NCBI RefSeq assembly: GCF_008017755.1
Contig: NZ_VRTS01000005.1
Coordinates: forward strand, 124,001-188,000
DNA length: 64,000 nucleotides
DNA from: Alkalisalibacterium limincola
GTDB lineage: Bacteria > Pseudomonadota > Gammaproteobacteria > Xanthomonadales > Xanthomonadaceae
Reading direction: 5' to 3'
Below, piece after piece: positions 29,119 through 38,663 of this stretch. Under the pieces are notes generated by a model. That model saw only the letters and a program-made list of their open reading frames with translations, did not search any database and was not told the DNA's origin. The stretch's first letter is position 1. Each line of letters opens with the position of its first letter. The translations under genes were made by a program, and so were the position numbers.

Positions 29119-29136
29119 GGCTTTCCCCGTAAGCCC
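29118..29136 (+). terminator. Hairpin immediately after the small ORF
   Basis: Arms GGGCTT and AAGCCC enclose a 7-nt loop, starting at the last base of the small-ORF stop codon. There is no T-run behind it, so it is not a classical Rho-independent terminator; an attenuator or pause structure is possible. Confidence 0.3.
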
Positions 29137-29251
29137 CTGCCCGCGCCGTGCGCGCCGGGCACACGCCACGAGCGCCCAAGGGCGCCAGAAGCCAGCAACA
29201 CCGCATGCCGCCGTGCCACCGCGCGGCGTCGTGTGCTACGGGGAGTTCACC

Positions 29252-32035
29252 ATGCATCGATTCCATCCGCTCGCGCTTGCCGTGGTGGCCACGCTGGCCA
29301 TGCCGGCCGCGTTCGCCCAGTCCACCGCCACCGCACCCGAACCCGCCGACGACGACGCCACCCGGCTCGACCGCGTCACCGTCACCGGCACCAACATCCG
29401 CGGCATCGACCTGGAGGACAGCCAGCCGGTGCGCATCATCGACGCGGAGCAGATCCGCGAACTCGGCGCGGTCAACGTGGCCGACCTGCTGCGCGAGATC
29501 AGCCAGACCGCAGGCGGCACCGGCAACTTCAACACCACGTCCTCGGGCGCGTTGCAGGCGGACTCGCCGGCCGGATCGGCGGCTGCCTCGCTGCGCGGCC
29601 TGGGCTCGAGCGCCACGCTGACGCTGGTCAACGGCCGCCGGGTGGCGGTGTCCTCGTTCGCCAGCGGCTCGGAAAGCTTCATCGACATCAACGCGATCCC
29701 GCTGGCCGCGGTCGACCGGGTCGAGGTGCTGACCACCGGTGCATCGGCGATCTACGGTGCCGATGCCGTGGCCGGCGTGATCAACTTCGTGCTGCGCGAG
29801 GACTTCGAGGGTGTGCGGGTGTCGGCCAGCTACGGCGACTCCGAGGCCGGCACCGACGAGGCGAAGATGTACACCAACCTGATCACCGGCTTCCGCGGCG
29901 AGCGCACGCGCGGCATGCTGGTGGTCGATGCGTTCCAGCGCAACGCGATGTACGACCGCGACCGCGCGATCACCGCGGTCGAGCCCCGGCCCTCGCAGCA
30001 GGGGGTGTTCCCGAGCTTCCTCGACTTTTTCGGCATGGACGAGGAGCTGGTGGAGGCCGCCTGCCCCGACGACCAGCGCTTCGACGGCCGCCCCGGGTTC
30101 CCGCGCGGCAGCTTCGGCGAGTACTGCGCGCTCAACCGCAACCAGTACACCGCCACCGACCCCTGGGCCCGGCGCATCGGTGCCTACGGCACCTTCGGGC
30201 TGTTCTTCGACGGCGGCAGCGAGTATTTCGCCGAAGTGGCGCTGCAGCGCAACCGTTCCGAGGCCAACAGCGCCCCCGCGCCGTGGAGCGTCATCGAGAC
30301 GGTGCCCTTCAGCCACCCGGATTTTCCCGCGGAACTGCGCGAGCGGCTGATCGCCGCGGGCGCCGACGACCGCTTTCCCCTGGATGCCTACGGCCGATTC
30401 CCGGACGCGCGCACGCTGGAGGTGACCACCACCAACTGGCGGGTGCTCAACGGCCTGCGCGGGACGTTCGGCGCCTGGGACTGGGAGACCTCGCTGACCG
30501 CCTCGCGCAGCCGCTCCGAGCAGGAAGCCATCGCCGGCATCTACAACCGCGACCGCTTCCTTGCCGGCCTGCAGGGTGAGTTGTGCGCCGACGGCGGCAT
30601 CGATTGCAGCCCCGGCAGCGGCGGGCTCTGGTACAACCCGTTCGGTGGCCAGGCCAGCCAGGACCCGGCGGTGCTGGCGCTGCTGCGCGAGCGCGTGCCG
30701 CGCGATGGCGTGTCGCGCTGTATGCCTGGGACGGCAAGCTCAACGGCTTCGCCGGCAGCCTGGCCGGGGGCGACATCGGCTGGGCGCTGGGTGCGGAGGT
30801 GCGGCGGGAGGAAGTGTCCGACCAGCCCTCGCCGCTGGCCACGGCCAACCCCGACACCGGCATCGTGCCGGTCTATGGCTTCGGTTCACCGCGGTGGATG
30901 CCAGCCGCGACCAGTGGGCGGTGTACGCCGAATCCTTCCTGCCGCTGGCCGACAGCTTCGACGTGCGCGTCGCCGGCCGCTATGACCACTACAGCGACTT
31001 CGGTGGCGACTTCAATCCGGCGGTGAGCTTCCGCTGGCGGCCCGGCGACAACTTCGTGCTGCGTGGCGGCTGGAACACCAGCTTCCGCGCGCCGTCGCTG
31101 GCACAGGTCGGCGCCGGCGTGACGCTGAGTTCCGGCGCCTTGCCGTGCTCGCCCGGCAGCGAGTTCTTCGACAGCTTCTGCGGTGGCTTCTCGGGTGACG
31201 ACGGCTACCTGTCGGAGATCTACGGCAACCCCGACCTGCGTGCGGAGACCGCCGAGGCCTGGTACCTGGGCACGGTCTTCAGCTTCGGCGACCGAACCAC
31301 CTTGCGCGTGGACTACTGGAACTTCGACCAGCGCGACCTGGTCGACATCGACGACCTGGAACTGTTCCGGCGCGCCCTCATCGATCCCAGCCTGGTCTTC
31401 GACAGCCGCGGCGACCGGCCGCCGGCGGGTACCGTGGGCATCGGCACCCGCGGCGGCCAGATCGGCGATCCGATCGACGATGTGTTCCTGGAGCTCATAA
31501 ACGTCGGCCGCCAGCGCACCGATGGCGTCGACGTGGCCTTCGACCACCGCTTCGTCGAGCGCGGCTGGGGCCGCCTGAGCTTCTACACCGACCTGACCTG
31601 GGTGAACTCCTTCGAGCGCAGCGAGTCGTGTTCCCCGACCGAATCCACGACCCGCCGTGCGCGGGCAGCTGCGTCGAAGGCCAGCGCCTGGTGCAACGGG
31701 TCGGCGAGTTCCGTTTCCCGGAGTGGACCGCCAACGCCGGCTTGCGCTGGAGCCACGGCAGCCTGACGTCGCGGCTGTGGGCCAACTACGTGCATGGCTA
31801 CTTCGATGACGACCAGCGCGCCGAGGTACCGGAGGGGCGGCGCATTCCCTCCTGGACGCTGGTGAACTTCAACATCGACTGGGATGTCAGCGCGCGGCAG
31901 ACGCTCGGCCTGACGATCCGCAACCTGGCCGATCGCGACCCACCGGTGGCGCTGGGCTCGGCGGCGAACGTCGACCTGTTCAACCACAACACGCTGGGCC
32001 GCTTCTACACGCTCAACTGGGTCTACCGCTACTGA
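29252..32035 (+). CDS. TonB-dependent outer-membrane receptor (three frame breaks)
   Basis: This is a TonB-dependent receptor of about 928 aa. The signal peptide is MHRFHPLALAVVATLAMPAAFA, then a TonB-box/plug region RVTVTGTNIRG, a plug with SLRGLGSSATLTLVNGRRV and VEVLTTGASAIYGADAVAGVINF, and a long beta-barrel ending in LNWVYRY. It imports a ligand across the outer membrane. The frame changes near 30708-30716, 30881-30886 and 31623-31630; each is explained by one missing base, and the fragments read as one barrel. The neighbours, a cyanophycinase-like enzyme and an isoaspartyl-dipeptidase-like enzyme, suggest that the ligand is a peptide or peptide polymer fragment. Confidence 0.9.
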
Positions 32036-32148
32036 TTTCCCCGGTGACCTGTCCCGGCGGCCCGCATGGGCTGCCGGTGCTGGGGGCGGTAGGCTGTACC
32101 GCCCCGTTTTTTTCCTGGAACCGCGGCCCGGCCGCCAACGGAATCCCG

Positions 32149-33314
32149 ATGCCGCCATCCGACGCCCACCTGCCGCTGCTCATCCACGGCGCCACGATCC
32201 ATTCCCCCGCCCTGCTGGGGAAGCGCGACCTGCTGCTGGCGGGGGGACGCATCGTGGCGATCGGCGAGTCGATCGAGCCCGGTCGAGGATTCCAATGCCG
32301 CCGCATCGATGCCGGCGGAATGATTGCCTGCCCCGGGTTGGTCGACAGCCTGGTGCACATCAGCGGCGGTGGCGGGGAAGGGGGTTTCGCGACCCGCACG
32401 CGGGCGCTGCGCTGGGAAGACGCGGTGCGCGCCGGGGTGACCACGTTGATCGGCGCCCTGGGCACCGACGACGTGACCCGCAGCCACGCGACCTGCTCGC
32501 ATCGGCACGGGCACTGCGCACGCACGGATTGAGCGCCTGGTGCCTGTCCGGCAGTTACCGGGTGCCGGTGCGTACGCTGACCGGCAGCCTGCGCGACGAC
32601 CTGGTGCTGCTGCCCGACTTCATCGGCGTGGGCGAGATCGCGATCGCCGACCACCGCGGCTCGCAGCCCGGCGTGGACGAGCTGGCGCGCATCGCCGCCG
32701 ACGCGCGCGTGGGCGGCATGCTGGCAGGCAAGCGCGGCACCGTGCTGGTGCACTTGGGGGATGGCGCGGATGGCCTGGCGCTGCTGCGCGAGGTGTGCGA
32801 GCGCCACCAGGTGCCGGCCGGGCAGTTCCTGCCCACGCACATGAACCGCAACGCACGGCTGCTGGGCGAGGCTGCGGACTGGGTGGCGCGCGGCGGCAAC
32901 GTCGACCTGACCACCTCCACCACGCCGGAGCTGATCCAGGCCGGCGACGTGCCCGCAGCCCGGGCGTTGGCGCAGCTGCTGGGCGACGGCATCGATGCGA
33001 TGAGCATCAGCCTGAGTTCGGATGGCCAGGCCAGCCTGCCCGACTTCGATGAGCACGGCGAACTTCGCGGCCTGCAGGAGGCCGGCGTGGAGAGCCTGCA
33101 TGCGGCGATCACCGAGGCCGTCCACGGGCATGGCGTGTCCCTGGCCGACGCCCTGGCCACCGCCACCGCATCGCCCGCCCGGATCTGGGGCCTGGAGCGC
33201 AAGGGCCGGCTGGTGGTGGGGGCCGACGCCGATGTGCTGCTGCTCGATCCCGACAGCCTGGCGGTCCGTGCCACGATTGCCCGGGGAAGGCTGCACGCGC
33301 ATTCGCTCGGCTAG
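32149..33314 (+). CDS. iadA: Isoaspartyl-dipeptidase-like amidohydrolase (one frame break)
   Basis: This cytoplasmic amidohydrolase of about 388 aa resembles E. coli IadA, which splits beta-aspartyl dipeptides. Matching features are HISGGGGEGGF, VTTLIGALGTDD, LSGSYRVPVRT, IADHRGSQP, GTVLVHLGDGADG, LPTHMNRNA and LSSDGQASLP, in order. Two metal-site positions differ from E. coli IadA: the first His of HxH reads Leu (DSLVH), and the carboxylated Lys position reads Glu (GVGEIAIAD). The frame breaks near 32489, where one G is missing. It follows the TonB receptor by 113 nt and precedes xthA by 9 nt. Confidence 0.85.
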
Positions 33315-33323
33315 ACTGTCGCG

Positions 33324-34109
33324 ATGAAGATCGCCTCGTGGAACGTCAATTCCCTGAATGTCCGCCTGCCCCACCTGGGCGATTGGCTCAAGGCCGCGCA
33401 GCCAGACGTGGTGGGGCTCCAGGAAACCAAGCTGGAGGACCTGAAATTCCCCGACACCGCACTCGTGGAATCGGGTTATCGCAGTGTATTTTCCGGTCAG
33501 CGCACCTATAACGGGGTGGCGCTTCTCAGCCGCAGCCCGATCGAGGACGTGGTGAGCGACATCCCCGGTTTCGAGGACCCCCAGCGCAGGGTTATCGCCG
33601 GCACGGTGAACGGGGTGCGCGTGGTGAATCTCTATGTGGTCAACGGCAAGGCCGTGGGCGACGAGAAATACGAATACAAGCTGCGCTGGCTCGACGCGGT
33701 CACTGCCTGGATCGAGGGCGAATTGGCCCGCAATCCACGCCTGGTGGTGGTCGGCGACTTCAACATCGCCCCGGACGACCGCGATGTGCACGACCCCGAG
33801 GCCTGGCACGAGAAGATCCTGTGCTCCACCCCGGAGCGCGATGCGCTCAAGCGGCTCCTGGGGCTGGGCCTGCATGACAGCTTCCGCCTGCACAACGACG
33901 AGGCCGGGCATTACAGCTGGTGGGATTACCGGGCCGCGGGATTCCGCCGCAACCTGGGCCTGCGCATCGACCTGGCCCTGGTTTCGGAGGCGTTGAGGCC
34001 GAAGGTGCGGGACGGCGGAATCGACCGCGAACCGCGAACCTGGGAGCGGCCGTCGGACCATGCCCCGGTCTGGGTGGACCTCGACATTGCAGAAAACACC
34101 GCGCAATGA
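33324..34109 (+). CDS. xthA: Exodeoxyribonuclease III
   Basis: This 261-aa AP endonuclease/3'-exonuclease acts in base-excision repair. It starts MKIASWNVNSLNVRL with the catalytic Asn, then LQETKLED (Glu metal ligand), YNGVALLSR, VVVGDFNIAPDDRDVHD (Asp and Asn), and ends RPSDHAPVWVDL with the catalytic Asp-His pair. Length and motif order match XthA. It follows the amidohydrolase by 9 nt, so it may be co-transcribed. Confidence 0.96.
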   Translation: MKIASWNVNSLNVRLPHLGDWLKAAQPDVVGLQETKLEDLKFPDTALVESGYRSVFSGQRTYNGVALLSRSPIEDVVSDIPGFEDPQRRVIAGTVNGVRVVNLYVVNGKAVGDEKYEYKLRWLDAVTAWIEGELARNPRLVVVGDFNIAPDDRDVHDPEAWHEKILCSTPERDALKRLLGLGLHDSFRLHNDEAGHYSWWDYRAAGFRRNLGLRIDLALVSEALRPKVRDGGIDREPRTWERPSDHAPVWVDLDIAENTAQ

Positions 34110-34326
34110 CGTTCAGGAAACGCACTCGTTGAAATCCATTCATGCTCATGAAGCCTTTTGCAGCGCGCTTTCCGGCCATTTCTTCACGTACATGAATGAA
34201 TTTCACATGGAGCTAATGGGAAAGTAATACCTCGGTTCATGCCGCCTCTGTAAATTGTGTCAACTCAAAGTGAAGACACACAGGGTCGTCCTGCTTTTCG
34301 GCACGGCCTCGAAGGAGGCCCTACGA
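34110..34326. other. A/T-rich intergenic region before the phytochrome operon
   Basis: This 217-bp gap is clearly richer in A and T than its surroundings. It holds 8-bp inverted repeats CATTCATG (34137-34144) and CATGAATG (34191-34198) and a loose TTCACA-N17-TAATAC promoter candidate. It probably carries the bphO-bphP promoter, but no element is firm. Confidence 0.35.
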
Positions 34327-34902
34327 ATGGACTGTCGAAGAGATCGACTCAGGGCGGCGACCGGACCCTTGCACGGGCTGGTGGAGCAGATGATCGAGCG
34401 CTCGGGCTTGTTCAACGACCTCCAGGGCTACGGCCACTTCCTCGCCGCCATGCACCGCTTCCACGCCTGCGCCGAGAAAGCCCTGCGCGAGGCGGCGCGC
34501 AAACACCTGGCACCGGGCTGGCGGCAGCCGGCCAGTGCACGCCTGCTGCGTGGCGACCTGTCCGCGATCGGCCTGGCCCCGGCCAAGCGTCAACCGGTGC
34601 CGGTCCTGGCCAACCGCGGCGCGGTCCTCGGTCTGCGCTATGTCATCCAGGGATCGGCCCTGGGCGCCACCCAGTTGCTGCCCCGCGCCCTCGCGCTTGG
34701 CGTATCGGCCGGTCGTGGTGGCGCGTTCCTTACCCACCACGCCGCCTGTACGCGTGAGTGGCCAGACTACCTGTCGCAACTCGAGGGTGCCGAACTCGGC
34801 CCTGCGGAGCTCGACAGCATGGAAGACACCGCGCGCCAGGGTTTCGAACTGGTCGGCGACTGCCTGCGCAGCCGTTGCTGCGCCATGGAGGTACACGCAT
34901 GA
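34327..34902 (+). CDS. bphO: Heme oxygenase (biliverdin-producing), BphO type
   Basis: This 191-aa bacterial heme oxygenase opens heme to biliverdin, the chromophore needed by the next gene. The N-terminal helix RLRAATGPLHGLVEQM carries the proximal His, and YVIQGSALGATQLLPRAL matches the distal-helix region of the family. The start at 34327 is chosen because it precedes the proximal-His helix; upstream codons read into the promoter region. A GGAGG-rich upstream segment is present. It overlaps bphP by 4 nt (ATGA), the standard bphO-bphP coupling. Confidence 0.88.
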   Translation: MDCRRDRLRAATGPLHGLVEQMIERSGLFNDLQGYGHFLAAMHRFHACAEKALREAARKHLAPGWRQPASARLLRGDLSAIGLAPAKRQPVPVLANRGAVLGLRYVIQGSALGATQLLPRALALGVSAGRGGAFLTHHAACTREWPDYLSQLEGAELGPAELDSMEDTARQGFELVGDCLRSRCCAMEVHA

Positions 34903-37511
34903 ATTCCCGGCAGCACCACATGACCGCCGACCGCGACTGCGACAACGCGCCGATCCAGTTCAGCGGCGCGATCCAGCCGCATGGCTATCTGATCGCCTGC
35001 TCGATGCCCGGATGGATCGTGCGCCACGTTTCAGTGAACGTGGCCGGGTTCCTCGGCATGCCGGTCGCATCGATGCTCGGCAAGTCGCTCGACACGCTGC
35101 TGCCCGAAGAGCTGATGCATTCGCTGGGCAATGCCGCCACCACCGTGATGATGGAGCCGGGGAGCCAGCAGCGCATTGCCGAGGGCCAGCTGGGCACGCA
35201 GCGGGTGCGCTGCGACGTGTGTGTCTACCGCAGCGGCGCGTTGCTGCACATCGAGATCGAGCCCAACGAGGCCAACCCGCTGCGCGGACACGATCCGCTG
35301 GCGCTGGCGCAGGGCATGATCACCCGACTGGCCGGGACCACCGGTCTCGACGAGTTCCACGACCGGGCGGTCCAGCAGGTGCGCGCGATGACCGGCTTCG
35401 ACCGCGTCATGATCTACCGCTTCCTGCACGACGGCTCGGGCAAGGTCATCGCCGAATCGCGCCGCTCCGGAATGGAGAGCTACCTGGGCCTGCACTACCC
35501 CGCCAGCGACATTCCGCAGCCGGCGCGCGAGCTCTACCGTCGAAATCGGCTGCGCTGCATCGAGGACGCGAACTACACGCCGGTGCCGATCGAACCCCGC
35601 GTGGACGAGCAGGGTCGCCCGCTGGACCTGAGCCAGACCGGCTTGCGCAGCGTCGCACCCGTGCACCTGGAGTACCTGCGCAACATGGGCGTGGGGGCGT
35701 CGATGTCGGTGTCGGTGATGTGCAACGGCCGCCTGTGGGGGCTGATCGCCTGCCACCACCGCTCGGCGCGTCGCGTGCCGATGGACATGCGATCGGCCGC
35801 CGATCTGTTCGGGATGTTCTTCTCGATGCAGGTGGCCGTGCGCGAAGACGCGCGCGACCGCGACTACGAGATCCGCGCCCGCGTCCTGCACGAGGAACTG
35901 ATACATGCGCTGGGCCGTGACGCCAATCCGGCCGATGCGCTGGCGCGCCGGCTCGGCATGCTGCGCCGGATGGTGCCCTGTGATGGCGTGGGCGCGTGGA
36001 TCGCCGGGCGCTGGCTGGGCGAAGGCAGCACCCCGCCGGCCGCGGCGCTGCCGGCACTGGTGGAGGCACTGGCGGCCAAGGGCACGCGCGAGGTCATCGC
36101 CACGCACGCGCTGTCGAGCCTGCTGCCGGAGGCGTCGGCCTGGGCCGAGCGCTGCAGCGGCGTCATGGCGCTGCCGGTGTCGACGACACCAGGCGACTAT
36201 CTGTTGCTGTTCCGTCGCGAGTTGCCACGGAGCATCACCTGGGCGGGCGATCCCAACACGCCGTTCCAGACCGACCCCGAGACCGGGAAGCTCTCGCCAC
36301 GGCGGAGCTTCGAGGCCTGGAAGCAGGAGGTTCGCGGCCAGTCGGCCGCCTGGAGCCACGCGGAATTGCGCGTTGGCGAGCGGCTGCGCGTGGCGCTGCT
36401 GGAGCACGTGCTGCGCAGTGCCGAGGCGAACAGCGAGCAGCAGCGCATCTCCAGCGAGCGCCAGGGCCTGCTGGTCGCCGAACTCAACCACCGGGTGAAG
36501 AACCTGCTGGCGTTGATGCAGTCGCTGGTGATGAGCAGCCACGATTCGGCCGAGAACCTCCACGAGTTCGTGGAGAACCTCGAGGGACGCATTCGTGCAC
36601 TGGCCTTCGCGCACGACCAGATCACCCCGCGCAGCAACAACGAGGCCCGCCTGCGCGCCCTGGTGGAATCGGAACTCATGCCCTACCGCCAGGGGCAGCG
36701 ACGCATCGAGATCGAGGGCCCGCCCGTGGTGCTGGACAATCGTTCCGGCCCCGCACTGGCACTCGTGCTTCACGAGATGACGACCAACGCGGTGAAGTAC
36801 GGCGCGCTGAGCGTCGACACAGGCCACCTGCGCGTGGCCTGGCGCGTCGACGAGGAGAAGTGTTGCCACATCGAGTGGACCGAACGCGGTGGGCCGGAAG
36901 TGCAGCCGCCCCATCACGAAGGTTTCGGCTCCACCCTGATCCGCCGCTCGATCCCGTTCGAACTGCGCGGCGAGGTCAAGGTCGACTACCTGCCGGAGGG
37001 CGTCCATGCCGTGTTCTCGCTGCCTGGCGACCACCTGCGCGTGGACACGGTCGACGACCGCGCCACCGAGGCCATCAAGGCCCCGTCGGGCGGACTCGCG
37101 GGCCAGCCCACCGTGCTGCTGGTGGAGGACAACATGCTGATCGCGCTCGACACCGAACACGTGCTGCAGCGGCTGGGGGCGGCCCAGGTCGAGGTGGCCG
37201 GCAACGTCGTGGACGCGCTGGAGATCCTGTCGCACGTGAGCGTGGATGCGGCGGTCCTCGACGTGAACCTGGGCGACGAAACCTCGCTGGCGATCGCCGA
37301 CGCACTGCACAGCCGCGGCACGCCGTTCGTGTTCGCCACCGGCTACCACGACCGGGCGATGATCCCGCGCAACCACGCCGGCGTACCGGTGATCCGCAAA
37401 CCCTTCACCCCGGATTCCCTGTCGGAGTCCCTGCGGCTGGCGATCGGAGCGCGCCCGCCGGACGCCGGGGACGGCCCGCACGTGGCCCCCGGATCGGATG
37501 CAGTGAACTGA
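34899..37511 (+). CDS. bphP: Bacteriophytochrome with HWE kinase and receiver domain
   Basis: This 870-aa red/far-red photoreceptor has a PAS region with the biliverdin-binding Cys14 (DRDCDNAP) and GAIQPHGY, then a GAF domain with YPASDIPQPAR at about 200-210, a PHY domain with ETGKLSPRRSFEAW, a kinase of the HWE type with His531 in ELNHRVKNLL, N-box HEMTTNAVKYGALS and IEWTERGG, and a C-terminal receiver with the phospho-acceptor Asp788 (VLDVNLGDE). The HWE kinase fused to a receiver suggests an intramolecular relay and no separate output domain. GGAGG lies 7 nt before the ATG. Confidence 0.95.
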   Translation: MNSRQHHMTADRDCDNAPIQFSGAIQPHGYLIACSMPGWIVRHVSVNVAGFLGMPVASMLGKSLDTLLPEELMHSLGNAATTVMMEPGSQQRIAEGQLGTQRVRCDVCVYRSGALLHIEIEPNEANPLRGHDPLALAQGMITRLAGTTGLDEFHDRAVQQVRAMTGFDRVMIYRFLHDGSGKVIAESRRSGMESYLGLHYPASDIPQPARELYRRNRLRCIEDANYTPVPIEPRVDEQGRPLDLSQTGLRSVAPVHLEYLRNMGVGASMSVSVMCNGRLWGLIACHHRSARRVPMDMRSAADLFGMFFSMQVAVREDARDRDYEIRARVLHEELIHALGRDANPADALARRLGMLRRMVPCDGVGAWIAGRWLGEGSTPPAAALPALVEALAAKGTREVIATHALSSLLPEASAWAERCSGVMALPVSTTPGDYLLLFRRELPRSITWAGDPNTPFQTDPETGKLSPRRSFEAWKQEVRGQSAAWSHAELRVGERLRVALLEHVLRSAEANSEQQRISSERQGLLVAELNHRVKNLLALMQSLVMSSHDSAENLHEFVENLEGRIRALAFAHDQITPRSNNEARLRALVESELMPYRQGQRRIEIEGPPVVLDNRSGPALALVLHEMTTNAVKYGALSVDTGHLRVAWRVDEEKCCHIEWTERGGPEVQPPHHEGFGSTLIRRSIPFELRGEVKVDYLPEGVHAVFSLPGDHLRVDTVDDRATEAIKAPSGGLAGQPTVLLVEDNMLIALDTEHVLQRLGAAQVEVAGNVVDALEILSHVSVDAAVLDVNLGDETSLAIADALHSRGTPFVFATGYHDRAMIPRNHAGVPVIRKPFTPDSLSESLRLAIGARPPDAGDGPHVAPGSDAVN

Positions 37512-37519
37512 TCCACCTC

Positions 37520-37543
37520 CGCGACGCTCCCGTGAGCGTCGCG
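37520..37543 (+). terminator. Stem-loop after bphP
   Basis: A perfect 10-bp stem with arms CGCGACGCTC and GAGCGTCGCG and a 4-nt loop begins 9 nt after the bphP stop. There is no T-run, so it could end transcription weakly, stabilise the 3' end, or act with Rho. Confidence 0.5.
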
Positions 37544-37589
37544 TGAAGCAGCGCGAAGGTTTGCACTGACGCCCCGGGGTGCTTAACTT

Positions 37590-37620
37590 CGATGACCGCC
37601 GCCGCCGGCGGCAGTCATCG
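37590..37620 (+). promoter_or_regulatory. Long hairpin/palindrome ahead of the oxidase operon
   Basis: Outer arms CGATGAC and GTCATCG (7 bp) and inner arms GCCGCC and GGCGGC (6 bp) form a 31-nt near-perfect hairpin with one mismatch and a 3-nt loop. It ends 14 nt before the coxB ATG, just before the ribosome-binding region. It could be an operator or an mRNA leader structure that controls oxidase expression. Confidence 0.4.
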
Positions 37621-37634
37621 ACACAGGACAGGGA

Positions 37635-38663
37635 ATGCTCCGGAATCGGCCGACAATGCGCGTGCCTGCAGTTCGTTCGGCACGCGAGCGCCCGGCCGCC
37701 TGCTTTCTACTGCTCCTGGTCGCCCTGCCGGGTCTTGCCGCATGCAGCGGCACGCAGTCCGCGCTGGACCCGCACGGCCCCGTGGCCGACTCGATCGCCA
37801 CCACATGGTGGGTGCTGTTCTGGGGGGCGGGCGCCATCCTCGCGCTGGTCATGGGCCTGGTGCTCTACGCGATGTTCCGCGACCCGGAGCGCAAGGCGCG
37901 GCTCCCGCACCTCCCCTTCCTGGTCGGGGCCGGCCTGGTGTTCCCGACCCTGGTGCTGACTGCCCTGGTGGTGTTCGGCACGCTCGTGGGCCGCGACATC
38001 ACCCGTGCCAGCGACGATGCGCTGGTCATCGAGGTGACCGGCCACCAGTGGTGGTGGGAGGTGCGCTACCCGGCCACCGCCGATGCGCCCGAGGTGGTCA
38101 CGGCCAACGAGCTCCACCTTCCGGTCGGCGTGCCGGTGGAGTTCGTCATCGAGAGCGCCGACGTGGTGCACAGTTTCTGGATCCCGAACCTGGGCGGCAA
38201 GGTGGACATGATCCCCGGGCGCTCGAACACGCTGCGACTGGAGGCCTCGCGCCCCGGGCGCTTCCGGGCGCAGTGCGCGGAGTTCTGCGGTGCGCAGCAC
38301 TCGCGCATGGGCTTCATCGCGATCGCCACCGAAGCCGATGAGTTCGAGCGCTGGCGGCGTGCGCGTGCGGTGGCTCCGGACGCATCGGGGCCGGGCCTGG
38401 CACGATTCGATGCACTCGGCTGCTCCGGCTGCCACGCCCTGGGCGGGCGGCCCGCCGAGGGCGGCACCGGTCCGGTGCTGGCGCACTTCGCCGAGCGGCC
38501 CACGGTGGGCGCCGGCGCTGCGGCGAACACGCCCGGGGCGCTGCGCGCGTGGCTGGCCGATCACGGTGCGAGGATGAAGCCGGGCAGCCTGGGTCCGGCG
38601 CAGCGCCGGCTCGACGACGCCGACGTGGAAGCGATCGCGCGCTTGCTGGAGCAGCAGCGATGA
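37635..38663 (+). CDS. coxB: Cytochrome c oxidase subunit II with heme c (caa3 type)
   Basis: This 342-aa membrane-bound subunit accepts electrons through a fused cytochrome c and CuA. It has a lipoprotein signal ending PGLAAC, two transmembrane helices, HQWWWEVRY, CuA ligands His179, Cys214, Cys218, His222 and Met225 (CAEFCGAQHSRM), and the heme motif CSGCH at 263-267 in a C-terminal cytochrome domain. The heme c fusion marks a caa3 oxidase. A second possible start (MRVPAV) lies 21 nt downstream. The stop overlaps the next ATG by 4 nt. Confidence 0.95.
   Translation: MLRNRPTMRVPAVRSARERPAACFLLLLVALPGLAACSGTQSALDPHGPVADSIATTWWVLFWGAGAILALVMGLVLYAMFRDPERKARLPHLPFLVGAGLVFPTLVLTALVVFGTLVGRDITRASDDALVIEVTGHQWWWEVRYPATADAPEVVTANELHLPVGVPVEFVIESADVVHSFWIPNLGGKVDMIPGRSNTLRLEASRPGRFRAQCAEFCGAQHSRMGFIAIATEADEFERWRRARAVAPDASGPGLARFDALGCSGCHALGGRPAEGGTGPVLAHFAERPTVGAGAAANTPGALRAWLADHGARMKPGSLGPAQRRLDDADVEAIARLLEQQR

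Noticed and set aside
34137-34198. 8-bp inverted repeats CATTCATG/CATGAATG before bphO
   Set aside because: Arms are 46 bp apart and could arise by chance in an A/T-rich stretch; kept only as a note on the intergenic region.
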